A DNA stretch of 64,000 nucleotides, from NCBI RefSeq assembly GCF_026130545.1, contig NZ_JAMOIM010000014.1, forward strand, positions 102,186 to 166,185. The letters are read 5' to 3'. The notes below the pieces were generated by a model. The model was given only the letters and a program-made list of their open reading frames with translations. It ran no database searches and was not told the DNA's origin. Below are positions 18,155 to 25,178 of this stretch, one piece after another. The stretch is from Lichenifustis flavocetrariae. GTDB lineage: Bacteria; Pseudomonadota; Alphaproteobacteria; Rhizobiales; Beijerinckiaceae. Position 1 is the first letter of the stretch. Each line of letters opens with the position of its first letter. Made by a program: the position numbers and the translations under genes.

Positions 18155-19324
18155 ATGTCGTCGTGGCGAAACACGGATCCTGACCGCCACGTCAGCCGCC
18201 GCGATCCGCGCGTCGATCTGCTGCGGGGATTGGCTCTCATCATGATCTTCTTCGATCATATCCCTTATAATTCCCTGTCGAATTTAACGCTGCGGTGCTT
18301 CGGCTTCAGCGATGCCGCAGAGGTCTTCGTGTTTCTGGCGGGTTATTCGGGCTTTCTGGTCTATTCGCGCGTGTTCGAGCAGCGGGGTGTTGGCGCCGGA
18401 TTGCGGAAGATCGCGATGCGCTGTGTGTCGATCTGGGGCGCACATGCGATGCTGCTTCTCACGACAGCCGTGGTGTTGATCCTCAGATACCTCTGCAACG
18501 GGCGACCGCCGACAGAGCTCAACCCGCTGATCCAGGACGGGCTCGCCGGTATCATACGAGGATTGAGTTTGCAGGCGCAGCCAGCCTATCTCGATATTCT
18601 GCCGCTCTACATCGTCTTCGTCTTGACTTTGCCGCTGATCATCTTCGGGCTGCAACGTAGCCTCTGGGCGACGCTTGCCGTATCGCTGGCTGTCTACGGG
18701 ACAGCCATCCTGACGCATAGGAACCTGCCCAATCAAATTGACGCGCGCGCTGCTGCGGCGGCCTGGTCCTTCAATCCGTTCACATGGCAGGTGGTCTATG
18801 TGGCGGGAGCCGCAGCAGGCCTCGGCATCCGGCGCCGCACGTCCTGGATCATCACGCCGCCCCCTGCCGCCAGGCTCCTCTGCGGCGCCTATCTCGTCTA
18901 CGCGTTCATTGCCGCGGACGGCTGGAACCAGTGGCCGTCGCTGGCCGAGGCCATGTTTCCGCGCAGTGCGCTCGACACCGACTGGAAGGTGTTGGCGCCG
19001 CCGTGGCGCGTGCTGCACGGCCTTGCGTTCCTCTACCTTATCCTGACCTCCTCACGTTTCGCCGCGGCGGCCTCCTGGCCGGCGCTGAACTCCCTCACGG
19101 CCTGCGGACGTCACTCCTTGACTATTTTTTCGGCCGGCTGCCTCCTCGCCCTGATAGGCCGGATCGCCTTCCAGGACCTTGGGCGACAACCCGTCGTGCA
19201 GATCGCCGTCAACCTCACCGGTCTCGCGGGGCACCTCGGCCTGGCCATCTGGCTCGATCGAAACCGGAAGGTGACTGCGAGGCCCTCTGACTTCGCGATG
19301 GCCCACGCTTCACAGGGGATCTGA
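18155..19324 (+). CDS. opgC: OpgC domain membrane protein (glucan acyl/succinyl transferase family)
   Basis: A 389-residue polytopic membrane protein with about ten hydrophobic segments. The start DPRVDLLRGLALIMIFFDHI is the hallmark of OpgC / acyltransferase-3-like proteins, followed by the FGFSDAAEVFVFLAGYSGFL segment characteristic of OpgC. In enterobacteria OpgC adds succinyl groups to periplasmic glucans. The SGNH hydrolase gene starts 3 bases after its stop, so the two form a unit; acyltransferase and SGNH partners commonly act on the same polysaccharide. The glucan itself is not evident here. Confidence 0.85.
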   Translation: MSSWRNTDPDRHVSRRDPRVDLLRGLALIMIFFDHIPYNSLSNLTLRCFGFSDAAEVFVFLAGYSGFLVYSRVFEQRGVGAGLRKIAMRCVSIWGAHAMLLLTTAVVLILRYLCNGRPPTELNPLIQDGLAGIIRGLSLQAQPAYLDILPLYIVFVLTLPLIIFGLQRSLWATLAVSLAVYGTAILTHRNLPNQIDARAAAAAWSFNPFTWQVVYVAGAAAGLGIRRRTSWIITPPPAARLLCGAYLVYAFIAADGWNQWPSLAEAMFPRSALDTDWKVLAPPWRVLHGLAFLYLILTSSRFAAAASWPALNSLTACGRHSLTIFSAGCLLALIGRIAFQDLGRQPVVQIAVNLTGLAGHLGLAIWLDRNRKVTARPSDFAMAHASQGI

Positions 19325-19327
19325 ACC

Positions 19328-20185
19328 GTGCTGCGACGGCGCATGACATCGACCTTTCGCTTTCTGCTCGGCATCTGTGTCATCCTCCTGCCGGCCTTTT
19401 TCCTTTTTCACTCTCCGATCGCCGCCCGGATGGGTGACACACGGAGCAATTCCGCCGCGCCACCGACGCGGTCACGCCCTGGTGCGTTCCAGATCGTCGC
19501 CTTCGGTTCCTCCACTACGCGCGGCTATGGGGCGAGCAGCGAGGCATCGACCTACCCGGCGCAGCTCCAGATGCTGTTCGCCAAATCCGAGCCCGCGGGT
19601 CCGCTGGTCGACGTCGTCAACCGGGGCATCAACGGCGAGGACGTGGATGCGATGCTGCGGCGCCTCAACGGGGACGTCCTTTCACGCCGGCCCAACCTTA
19701 TCATCTGGCAGCTCGGCAGCAACGACGCGCTGCACGGCCACGCGTTGGAGACCTTCCCGGACAAATTGCGTCAAGGCCTGAGAGCGATGCGTGCGGCTGG
19801 AAGCGCCGTCATCCTGATCGGTCCACAATGGAACCCGGACCCGACCGCCATGACCAAGCTGACCGTCTACGCCGACACCATCAGAGCCGTGGCGCGGGAC
19901 GAGAATGTCGCGTTCATCGATCGTCTAACGCTGATGCCTCGATGGGTGCGCGACAAGCTGATCCGTCCGGAAGACCTGATCGGCCAGGACGGAGTCCACA
20001 TGACCGACAGCGGATACCGGCTGCTTGCAGAGGCCGCCTACGAGACGATCCTGGCCACAACGCCCCAACTTCGGACATCGACTCAAACTGATGTAGGACG
20101 AAGCAAAGCCCCCGAAGTCCATTCTGAGCGTGGAGATGCCTCGCCGCGTGGTCTGTCGGCGTTCGAGGCCAAACTTCACTGTTGA
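19328..20185 (+). CDS. SGNH/GDSL hydrolase family protein
   Basis: A 285-residue protein with an N-terminal membrane anchor or signal (TFRFLLGICVILLPAFFLF) and an SGNH esterase domain. Block I is VAFGSSTTRGYGA (nucleophile Ser in GSS), block II has RGINGED, block III LGSNDAL and block V DGVHMTDSGY with the Asp-His pair. The start is a GTG at 19328, three bases after opgC; an ATG at 19343 is an alternative. It probably acts in the periplasm as an esterase or acyl-transfer partner of the OpgC protein. The C-terminal 35 residues look disordered. Confidence 0.8.
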   Translation: MLRRRMTSTFRFLLGICVILLPAFFLFHSPIAARMGDTRSNSAAPPTRSRPGAFQIVAFGSSTTRGYGASSEASTYPAQLQMLFAKSEPAGPLVDVVNRGINGEDVDAMLRRLNGDVLSRRPNLIIWQLGSNDALHGHALETFPDKLRQGLRAMRAAGSAVILIGPQWNPDPTAMTKLTVYADTIRAVARDENVAFIDRLTLMPRWVRDKLIRPEDLIGQDGVHMTDSGYRLLAEAAYETILATTPQLRTSTQTDVGRSKAPEVHSERGDASPRGLSAFEAKLHC

Positions 20186-20299
20186 TCGCACTCGCGCCGC
20201 GCCAGGCTGCGTTCGACAGGTGGCAGCGGCATGATTATTGGACGGCGTCGCGGTGGCCGGCCGCGACCGGCGCGGCCCATGATCCGAGAGGTTTTTTCG

Positions 20300-20929
20300 A
20301 TGACGACAGAACCCGAAATGCCGCTGAACCTGGTCTGGCCGGTCGATGTGGCCGGTCTGCGCATCGACCTGCCGATCGTTCCCATCAAGCCCGATTTCGC
20401 CATTTCGCTCATGATGATCATCGACCTCGGGGTGCGGTTCGGGGCCCATGTGGGTCAGAAGCTTGCGGAGCGTTGCGCGCCGCTCCGGCCCGACGTCGTC
20501 GTCGGTGCGGCGACCCTGGGGATTCCGGTCGCGATCGAAGTGTCGCGGGCGCTCGGCCTCGACGACTACGTCATCTTGCAGAAATCGCCCAAGATTCATC
20601 TCGGCGACGCGCTGACCGAGCGGATCTCGTCGATCACCTCGAAAGGCGAGCAGACACTGTTGCTCGACCGCCGCTCAGTCCCCTTGCTGAAAGGCCGGCG
20701 TGTGCTCTTCGTCGACGATGTGATCGCCACGGGATCCAGCGTCCGAGGCGCCCTGCGGCTGCTGCGCGCGGCCGGCGCCGATGTGGTCGGGATTGGCTGT
20801 GTCCTGACCGAGGCCCATGACTGGCGGGACGTGCTCGGCGCCGACGCGGCGCTGGTGCATGGCCTGGCCCATATCCCACAGTTCATGCCGGGTCCGGACG
20901 GCTGGACGCCCATTCAAGCGACAGTCTGA
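20300..20929 (+). CDS. Phosphoribosyltransferase (adenine PRT-like)
   Basis: A 209-residue type I phosphoribosyltransferase. The PRPP-binding motif is clear: RRVLFVDDVIATGSSVRGAL (about residues 135-154), with the preceding VVVGAATLGIPVAIEVSRAL forming the other half of the site. It resembles adenine or xanthine phosphoribosyltransferase homologues rather than the short canonical Apt, and the substrate base is not certain. The frame is open from 20231; the ATG at 20300, with a GAGAGG element before it, gives the natural start. Confidence 0.8.
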   Translation: MTTEPEMPLNLVWPVDVAGLRIDLPIVPIKPDFAISLMMIIDLGVRFGAHVGQKLAERCAPLRPDVVVGAATLGIPVAIEVSRALGLDDYVILQKSPKIHLGDALTERISSITSKGEQTLLLDRRSVPLLKGRRVLFVDDVIATGSSVRGALRLLRAAGADVVGIGCVLTEAHDWRDVLGADAALVHGLAHIPQFMPGPDGWTPIQATV

Positions 20930-20997
20930 GGGCGCGCTCCGGTTGACCTCGGACGGCGCCGATGCTTCCACCCTCGTCCCGAGACCCCGAGGGTGAA

Positions 20998-21330
20998 ATG
21001 ATCGGCAAATTGATAATTGTGGCCGCCGCTACGGCTCTTTCAACCGCAAGCGTGTCCGCAACGGACACGTCACGCGAGCGAAGCTGGCATGACGTGAAAT
21101 GCGTCCGCTACAAGCGCGCCTGGTCGCAGGCGCTGGCGCACCAAGGACCGCAGGGCTTGGGGCGGGCATTTCTCGACAGCCATGCAGCCTTCCTGGCCTC
21201 GAACTGCACCCGGCGGGCCGATGTCTGCGCCCGCTCGCCCGAGGAACTGAAGCTTGCGAATACGATGGTGGTGCTGTCGATGAATGCCGGCACCGCCAGC
21301 ACCTTCCCGCCCTTCTATTGTCGGCCGTAA
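20998..21330 (+). CDS. Small secreted protein of unknown function
   Basis: A 110-residue protein with a signal peptide (MIGKLIIVAAATALSTASVSAT) and a mature part of about 88 residues. It has four Cys (KCVRYK, SNCTRRADVCA, FYCRP), which could form two disulfides in the periplasm. GAGGGTGAA precedes the start at 20998; the frame is open upstream to 20962. I do not recognise the family. It ends 15 bases before the convergent DUF167 gene. Confidence 0.6.
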   Translation: MIGKLIIVAAATALSTASVSATDTSRERSWHDVKCVRYKRAWSQALAHQGPQGLGRAFLDSHAAFLASNCTRRADVCARSPEELKLANTMVVLSMNAGTASTFPPFYCRP

Positions 21331-21345
21331 CGCTTCTCCCCTGCC

Positions 21346-21678
21346 CTATGCCGGCCCGTTGGGGTCGGGCACCCACGCGTCGAGGCGCGGGAGAAGGCTG
21401 AGGGGATCACCGGCGAGATCGAGAATTTTCACGCGTGACCGCTCGCCGGACCGGATGGTGATATCGCTTTGCCGCAGCCCGAGTTGCGCGGCCAAGAACT
21501 TCGTCAGCGCGGCATTGGCGGCCCCTTCAACCGGCGGCGCCACGAGCCGGACCTGGAGCACCGGGCGCCCGTCAGCTTCCGTCCGGACGCCGTCGAGACC
21601 GTTCCGGCTCGCACGAGGCGTGAGCCGCACGGCCAGTCCGACGCCATCAGGCTTGGGCCAATAGGGCTTGGTCGCCAT
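21346..21678 (-). CDS. DUF167 (YggU) family protein
   Basis: A 110-residue protein of the small conserved YggU family. Diagnostic stretches are AVRLTPRASRNGLDGV, VLQVRLVAPPVEGAANAALT and SDITIRSGERSRVKIL. The family is found in bacteria and eukaryotes and its function is unknown; many genomes carry it near ribosome or purine genes. The ATG at 21678 gives the usual length; the frame runs open to 21825 inside the upstream gene. It lies 20 bases after the PNPOx-like gene on the same strand. Confidence 0.85.
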   Translation of the reverse strand: MATKPYWPKPDGVGLAVRLTPRASRNGLDGVRTEADGRPVLQVRLVAPPVEGAANAALTKFLAAQLGLRQSDITIRSGERSRVKILDLAGDPLSLLPRLDAWVPDPNGPA

Positions 21679-21698
21679 CCCGACGTTCAGAGGACGTG

Positions 21699-22133
21699 CT
21701 ATACTTTCACCTCGCCCTGCTGTTCCCCGTCCCAGTAATGGATCCGGGCGGCATGCACCTTGATGAGCACGAGGCCGGGCGTGTCGATGCCATCGGCAAA
21801 CCATCGCTCGAGATCGGAGGTCCAATGCGCCTTGAACGCGGCCTTGTCGCGGATCAGTTCGGCCTGGCCCTCGACGGCGATCATCAGTCCCGGCTTGCCC
21901 AACAAGCTCTTGGGCCCTTGGAACGACAGGGCCACCTTCGGGTCGCGCCCGATATCCTTCACGGTCAGCGTGTCGTCCGACGTGAAGAAGAAACTGTCGC
22001 CCTGGTATTCGACGTCGCCGTTGTTGCTCATCGGCCGGCCCGCGATGGTGCCGCCTTCGCTATGGGTCGAGAGAAAACAGAAATCGAAGTCCTTCATCTT
22101 CTTGGCGATGTCGGACAGGGTCCAGGAGCTCAT
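21699..22133 (-). CDS. Pyridoxamine 5'-phosphate oxidase-like general stress protein
   Basis: A 144-residue split-barrel flavin-binding-fold protein of the general stress type. Typical parts are DFCFLSTHSEGGTIAGRPMS near the start, DDTLTVKDIGRDPKVALSF in the middle, and AFKAHWTSDLERWFADGID with a terminal strand VLIKVHAARIHYWDG. Members bind FMN, F420 or related cofactors and several are induced by stress; the substrate is unknown. Length and start agree with the family. Probably co-transcribed with the DUF167 gene. Confidence 0.85.
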   Translation of the reverse strand: MSSWTLSDIAKKMKDFDFCFLSTHSEGGTIAGRPMSNNGDVEYQGDSFFFTSDDTLTVKDIGRDPKVALSFQGPKSLLGKPGLMIAVEGQAELIRDKAAFKAHWTSDLERWFADGIDTPGLVLIKVHAARIHYWDGEQQGEVKV

Positions 22134-22201
22134 GGGTGTTCCTTCGCGGTAAGGGCGATGGCCAACGCGCGCCGGGGCGGGAGGTTCAGGGCGTGGGGTT
22201 C

Positions 22202-23008
22202 ATGCCGCATCCCCTATCACGCCCGTCCGGCAAGAAGGGAGAGCGCCGCAGCCATGTGCCGCAGGATTTCACGGACCTTCTCGCCAGACAGGCGCACGCC
22301 ATGTTCGACGTGAGACCTCTGCAGGACTTGAAAGGCTTCGACGAGGAGCGGTTCAAGCGGGACGGCATTGCCGCGCATCCGCCGATTTGCGGGCCGAACG
22401 GCGAATATTTCGGCCATGAATGGTCGCGGTGGCGCTACGACACGCTTGATGCCCATATCGACGGCTGGCTCGCCACGCGCCAGGGCTGTGCTGCCATCCT
22501 CGACGTCGGCTGTGCGAGCGGCGTGACGGCCGCGCGCTTTGCCGGCGCGGGTCATGGGGTCACGGCCTTCGACATCGTCGATCCCGCAGGCGGCGCCCTC
22601 CCGGCGGGCGTCACGTTTCTCCAGGCCGATCTCCGCACGCTGTCCGCCGCTCAATTCGCGACCCCGTTCGACCTCATCCACGCCAGCCGCGTCCTCAATT
22701 TCCTCACGCTCGACGACCTCGATCGCTTCTTCGGCTTCGTCACGGCGGCCCTGGCCCCCGAAGGCCGCCTTGCGGCGCGGTTCTTCGTGACGGACGCCCA
22801 GTCGGCCGAAATGCAAAGCCGCACCCGGCCCGGCACCCGACCTCCCGTGCCGCTCTACCCTGGACTCGTCGCCCATCACGTCGCCGAGGTTCATGCGCTG
22901 CTGCATGCGAACGGACTGGAGATCGTGACGGGCTTCAGCGACGGACGGGTGGAGGTCGGGGTGGTGGCTCGGCCAGCCCCGAGGCATCACGGCGAACGCG
23001 ATGCATGA
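22202..23008 (+). CDS. Class I SAM-dependent methyltransferase
   Basis: A Rossmann-fold methyltransferase of about 268 residues. Motif I is AAILDVGCASGVTAARFAGA, followed by the acidic residue after strand 2 (VTAFDIVDP), motif II-like TFLQADLRTLS and motif III/IV FDLIHASRVLNFLTLDDLDR. The pattern is that of small-molecule or Tellurite-resistance-type methyltransferases; the acceptor is unknown. The start is uncertain: ATG 22136 overlaps the divergent promoter region, ATG 22202 was chosen, and GTG 22256 or ATG 22301 are possible. Confidence 0.8.
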   Translation: MPHPLSRPSGKKGERRSHVPQDFTDLLARQAHAMFDVRPLQDLKGFDEERFKRDGIAAHPPICGPNGEYFGHEWSRWRYDTLDAHIDGWLATRQGCAAILDVGCASGVTAARFAGAGHGVTAFDIVDPAGGALPAGVTFLQADLRTLSAAQFATPFDLIHASRVLNFLTLDDLDRFFGFVTAALAPEGRLAARFFVTDAQSAEMQSRTRPGTRPPVPLYPGLVAHHVAEVHALLHANGLEIVTGFSDGRVEVGVVARPAPRHHGERDA

Positions 23009-23034
23009 AGGAGACTTTCGCACGGTACCGGCTC

Positions 23035-23145
23035 TCATTCCGGGGCGCCGAAGGCGAACCCGAAGCGGTGTGCTCAAGTGATCGCCGCCGAGGCACCCCG
23101 GTTCCGGATCTCCGCTGCGCTGCGTCCGGAATGAGGATGGTTCAG
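23035..23145. repeat. Palindromic intergenic repeat, copy 1
   Basis: About 111 bases that begin TCATTCCGGGGCG and end GTCCGGAATGA plus a short GG(A/C)TGGTTCAG-like tail, so the ends are inverted copies of each other. A second copy lies at 23488-23599. The last 25-30 bases before the end are identical in the two copies, and the middle is diverged. The copies bracket the GIY-YIG gene in direct orientation. Similar CATTCCGG-type repeats are known between genes in Bradyrhizobium-like genomes. Confidence 0.75.
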
Positions 23146-23429
23146 TTGTTGAGCGTGTGAAACAGGTCGGCCCAGCCTGGATTCACCGCCTCTATCAGAG
23201 CGATCTTCCAATCACGACGCCACTTCTTCAGCTGCTTTTCCCGGGCGATAGCATCGACGATGCGCTCATGATCCTCCATCCAGACAAGCCGATGCACACC
23301 ATAGCGCGCCGAGAATCCCGGCGTGACGCCGCTCTTGTGCTCGACGATGCGACGCCCGAGATCCCGTGTGACGCCAAGGTACAACGTCCCGTAGGGCCGG
23401 CTCGACAGCAAACAGACGTGGCACGGCAT
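23142..23429 (-). CDS. GIY-YIG nuclease family protein
   Basis: A 95-residue single-domain GIY-YIG protein. The motif is YGTLYLGVTRDLGRRIVEHK (GTLY...LGV in place of GIY...YIG, with the catalytic Arg in RRI), followed by the conserved Glu-containing helix DAIAREKQLKKWRRDWK. Family members of this size (COG2827 type) are common in alphaproteobacteria, often in several copies, and have no assigned biological role. The gene is flanked by two copies of a palindromic repeat; the last bases of the gene overlap the right end of copy 1. Confidence 0.85.
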   Translation of the reverse strand: MPCHVCLLSSRPYGTLYLGVTRDLGRRIVEHKSGVTPGFSARYGVHRLVWMEDHERIVDAIAREKQLKKWRRDWKIALIEAVNPGWADLFHTLNN

Positions 23430-23487
23430 GCGAGTGTCCCAAGGCGACGCCCGAGTTTCGCCAAGGTTCCGAACGCAAGCAAGTGCC

Positions 23488-23599
23488 TCATTCCGGGGCG
23501 GCGCAGCCGAACCCGGAACCGGTGTGCTCCAGCGTCCAACGCCGAAGCTCCCCGGTTCCGGATCTCCGCTGCGCTGCGTCCGGAATGAGGACGGTTCAG
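23488..23599. repeat. Palindromic intergenic repeat, copy 2
   Basis: Second copy of the repeat described at 23035-23145, about 58 bases upstream of the GIY-YIG start. It again begins TCATTCCGGGGCG and ends GTCCGGAATGA followed by GGACGGTTCAG. The two copies are direct repeats of one another, and each is an imperfect palindrome able to form a long hairpin. Confidence 0.75.
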
Positions 23600-23618
23600 T
23601 GGCACGGAGGAACTGCGG

Positions 23619-23933
23619 TCAGGTCGTACCCTGACCCTCGTCATAAAGGTAAAGCGTCACGAGACAGGCAAAGCCATTGGCCCAGGTGATCGCGTCGGCG
23701 AGGTCGATGCCCTCCCGCGCCTCGTAGACCACCGCGTCGTTGCCCATCCGCTCTGGGGCCCGGTCGGCATCGGCGCAATTGTTGTCATGCCATGTCGGCT
23801 CGATGATGCCGTTGATGCGACGCCAACGATAATTGTGCTTTCTGTTGACCTGGATCGAGGCGGTGCACTTTGGAAAGGTGCGGCAACCGTCAAATTGGGC
23901 AATTCGATTATTGCATCCCGAAAAGGACAGCAC
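23619..23933 (-). CDS. Hypothetical protein, 104 residues
   Basis: A frame with a GTG start overlapping the end of the upstream membrane-protein gene by 26 bases. The product has five Cys, mostly in the N-terminal half (SGCNN, DGCRTFPKC, NNCAD), and an acidic C-terminal half (EAREGIDLADAITWANGF). The composition is like a real protein and unlike a shadow frame, but I recognise no family. The true start may be internal. Confidence 0.35.
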   Translation of the reverse strand: MLSFSGCNNRIAQFDGCRTFPKCTASIQVNRKHNYRWRRINGIIEPTWHDNNCADADRAPERMGNDAVVYEAREGIDLADAITWANGFACLVTLYLYDEGQGTT

Positions 23934-24309
23934 TCAAATCGCTCGTTCCAGGAACAGATCGGGTACCAAGTAAGTCGGCTCTCATCGCGTTCATGATAGC
24001 CGCCATGGCTATTTGACCCTTTGGTTCAGAGAGGATGGCTCCGACTTCTTCTAAATCCTTAAGCGCTCTTACGACATCGGGGGTTCCGAATAAGCAGATC
24101 CTCGTTTTCGCATCAGCGGTAAGAGCCAACAGATCTGCTGTTCGACCCTGACTGAGGCCTGCCGCCGCCTTGAAATAATCGGTATAAGCAAGAGCCTTCT
24201 GGTTGCTCAGCAATTTTTTGGCTTCCAGGCGCTGCCCGTAAGCATATTGCAGTGTTGCGCCAATCAACACACCGATAAGCGATAGGCTAGCAATGAGGAG
24301 ACCCTGCAT
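23908..24309 (-). CDS. Membrane-anchored protein of unknown function, 133 residues
   Basis: The first 20 residues (MQGLLIASLSLIGVLIGATL) form one membrane helix, followed by a cytoplasmic, mostly helical domain with LEAKKLLSNQKALAYTDYFK, then DAKTRICLFGTPDVVRALKD and AIMNAMRADLLG. This layout (N-terminal helix ending in G-A-x-L-Q, a long helix, a strand reading RIxLFG, and a final MRxDL helix) recurs in uncharacterised bacterial proteins scattered in accessory regions. No role is established. It lies 22 bases downstream of the DUF2283 gene on the same strand. Confidence 0.6.
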   Translation of the reverse strand: MQGLLIASLSLIGVLIGATLQYAYGQRLEAKKLLSNQKALAYTDYFKAAAGLSQGRTADLLALTADAKTRICLFGTPDVVRALKDLEEVGAILSEPKGQIAMAAIMNAMRADLLGTRSVPGTSDLSAVLFGMQ

Positions 24310-24331
24310 ACTCCAATCTCAGATCATCTGA

Positions 24332-24532
24332 TCAAGCTGCGGTCAGCTGTGCCAAATCGGGACGGCCTATGGCCAAGTGCTCTGACGCATCCAGCACCTC
24401 AATGGCCACGATACGTCCTTCCGCATCGAAGTCGAACATCACCCCCGGCCGCACCTCCTCGGTCTCCACAACCGGCGCATCGGCAAACCGCACGTACAGT
24501 GCATCCACTTCAGGATCGTATTTCGTCCTCAT
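24332..24532 (-). CDS. DUF2283 family protein (antitoxin-like partner of DUF4258)
   Basis: A 66-residue protein of the DUF2283 family: KYDPEVDALYVRFADAPVVE, then GVMFDFDAEGRIVAIEVLDA. Its ATG overlaps the stop of the DUF4258 gene (ATGA), so the two are translationally coupled. DUF4258/DUF2283 pairs recur in bacteria with the size and coupling of toxin-antitoxin modules, where DUF4258 resembles the RelE/BrnT group. A toxin-antitoxin role is inference from this arrangement. Confidence 0.8.
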   Translation of the reverse strand: MRTKYDPEVDALYVRFADAPVVETEEVRPGVMFDFDAEGRIVAIEVLDASEHLAIGRPDLAQLTAA

Positions 24533-24783
24533 CGCTGATGCCTCCGGCCACGGTCCAAGAACAAGGTGATGATCCGAATATGGTCATCGTACCGACTATA
24601 TACCACGCGCAACACGCGTCCGTCCCGTTCCGGAACCGCACGATAGGCCCGTGTTCGATCTGTGTGTTTTGGATCGAGTTCTATTGCCGCGGGCGCCAGC
24701 ACCGTCCGCTCGACCCATGCCCGCTCGAGGCTGCGCTCAACCAGCATGTCCAGCGCATGGTTGCTGTAGACAAATGTCGCCAT
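24529..24783 (-). CDS. DUF4258 family protein (candidate toxin)
   Basis: An 84-residue protein of the DUF4258 family. It starts MATFVYSNHALDMLVERSLE, contains a helix with WVERTVLAPAAIE, and ends in the beta hairpin VLRVVYSRYDDHIRIITLF followed by a basic tail. The pattern His...Arg-x-(V/I)-x3-Val then RVVY resembles BrnT/RelE-like folds. A much longer open frame begins at 25101 but runs antisense to sdhE; the ATG at 24783 is the natural start. First gene of the pair with DUF2283. Confidence 0.78.
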   Translation of the reverse strand: MATFVYSNHALDMLVERSLERAWVERTVLAPAAIELDPKHTDRTRAYRAVPERDGRVLRVVYSRYDDHIRIITLFLDRGRRHQR

Positions 24784-24868
24784 CCCGCTATCCACCTCCA
24801 CCGCCGCTGGCACCCCACCCCCATCCCCTCTATATATCTCTCGGACACCACCACCCGAGCGCACCCGC

Positions 24869-25159
24869 ATGACCCAGACCGCCGCAGACACCCCCCCGGG
24901 CCCCGATGCCCGGCGCCGGCGCTTGGTGTTTCGGGCGTGGCATCGCGGGACGCGGGAGATGGATCTGGTGATGGGGCGGTTCACCGAGGCCAGCATCAAT
25001 GCGCTGTCGGAGCGCGAGGTCGACGATCTCGAAGCCCTCATGGAAGCCAATGATCGGGACGTCTTCGATTGGGTCTCCGGCATGGCGGAAACGCCGGCCA
25101 ATTATGATACGCCGGTGTTCCGGCGGCTTTGCGCCTTCCATCTGAACCCCAACATCTGA
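24869..25159 (+). CDS. sdhE: Succinate dehydrogenase assembly factor 2 (SdhE)
   Basis: A 96-residue SdhE/CptB/Sdh5 protein needed for covalent attachment of FAD to succinate dehydrogenase. The conserved RGxxE-type motif is HRGTREMDLVMGRF, followed by the acidic helix LEALMEANDRDVFDWVSG. The N-terminal 16 residues are Pro/Thr rich and variable, as usual. It is followed 19 bases later by mfd, an arrangement found in many Hyphomicrobiales. Confidence 0.93.
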   Translation: MTQTAADTPPGPDARRRRLVFRAWHRGTREMDLVMGRFTEASINALSEREVDDLEALMEANDRDVFDWVSGMAETPANYDTPVFRRLCAFHLNPNI

Positions 25160-25178
25160 ACCACAAGACCCGAGTTTC

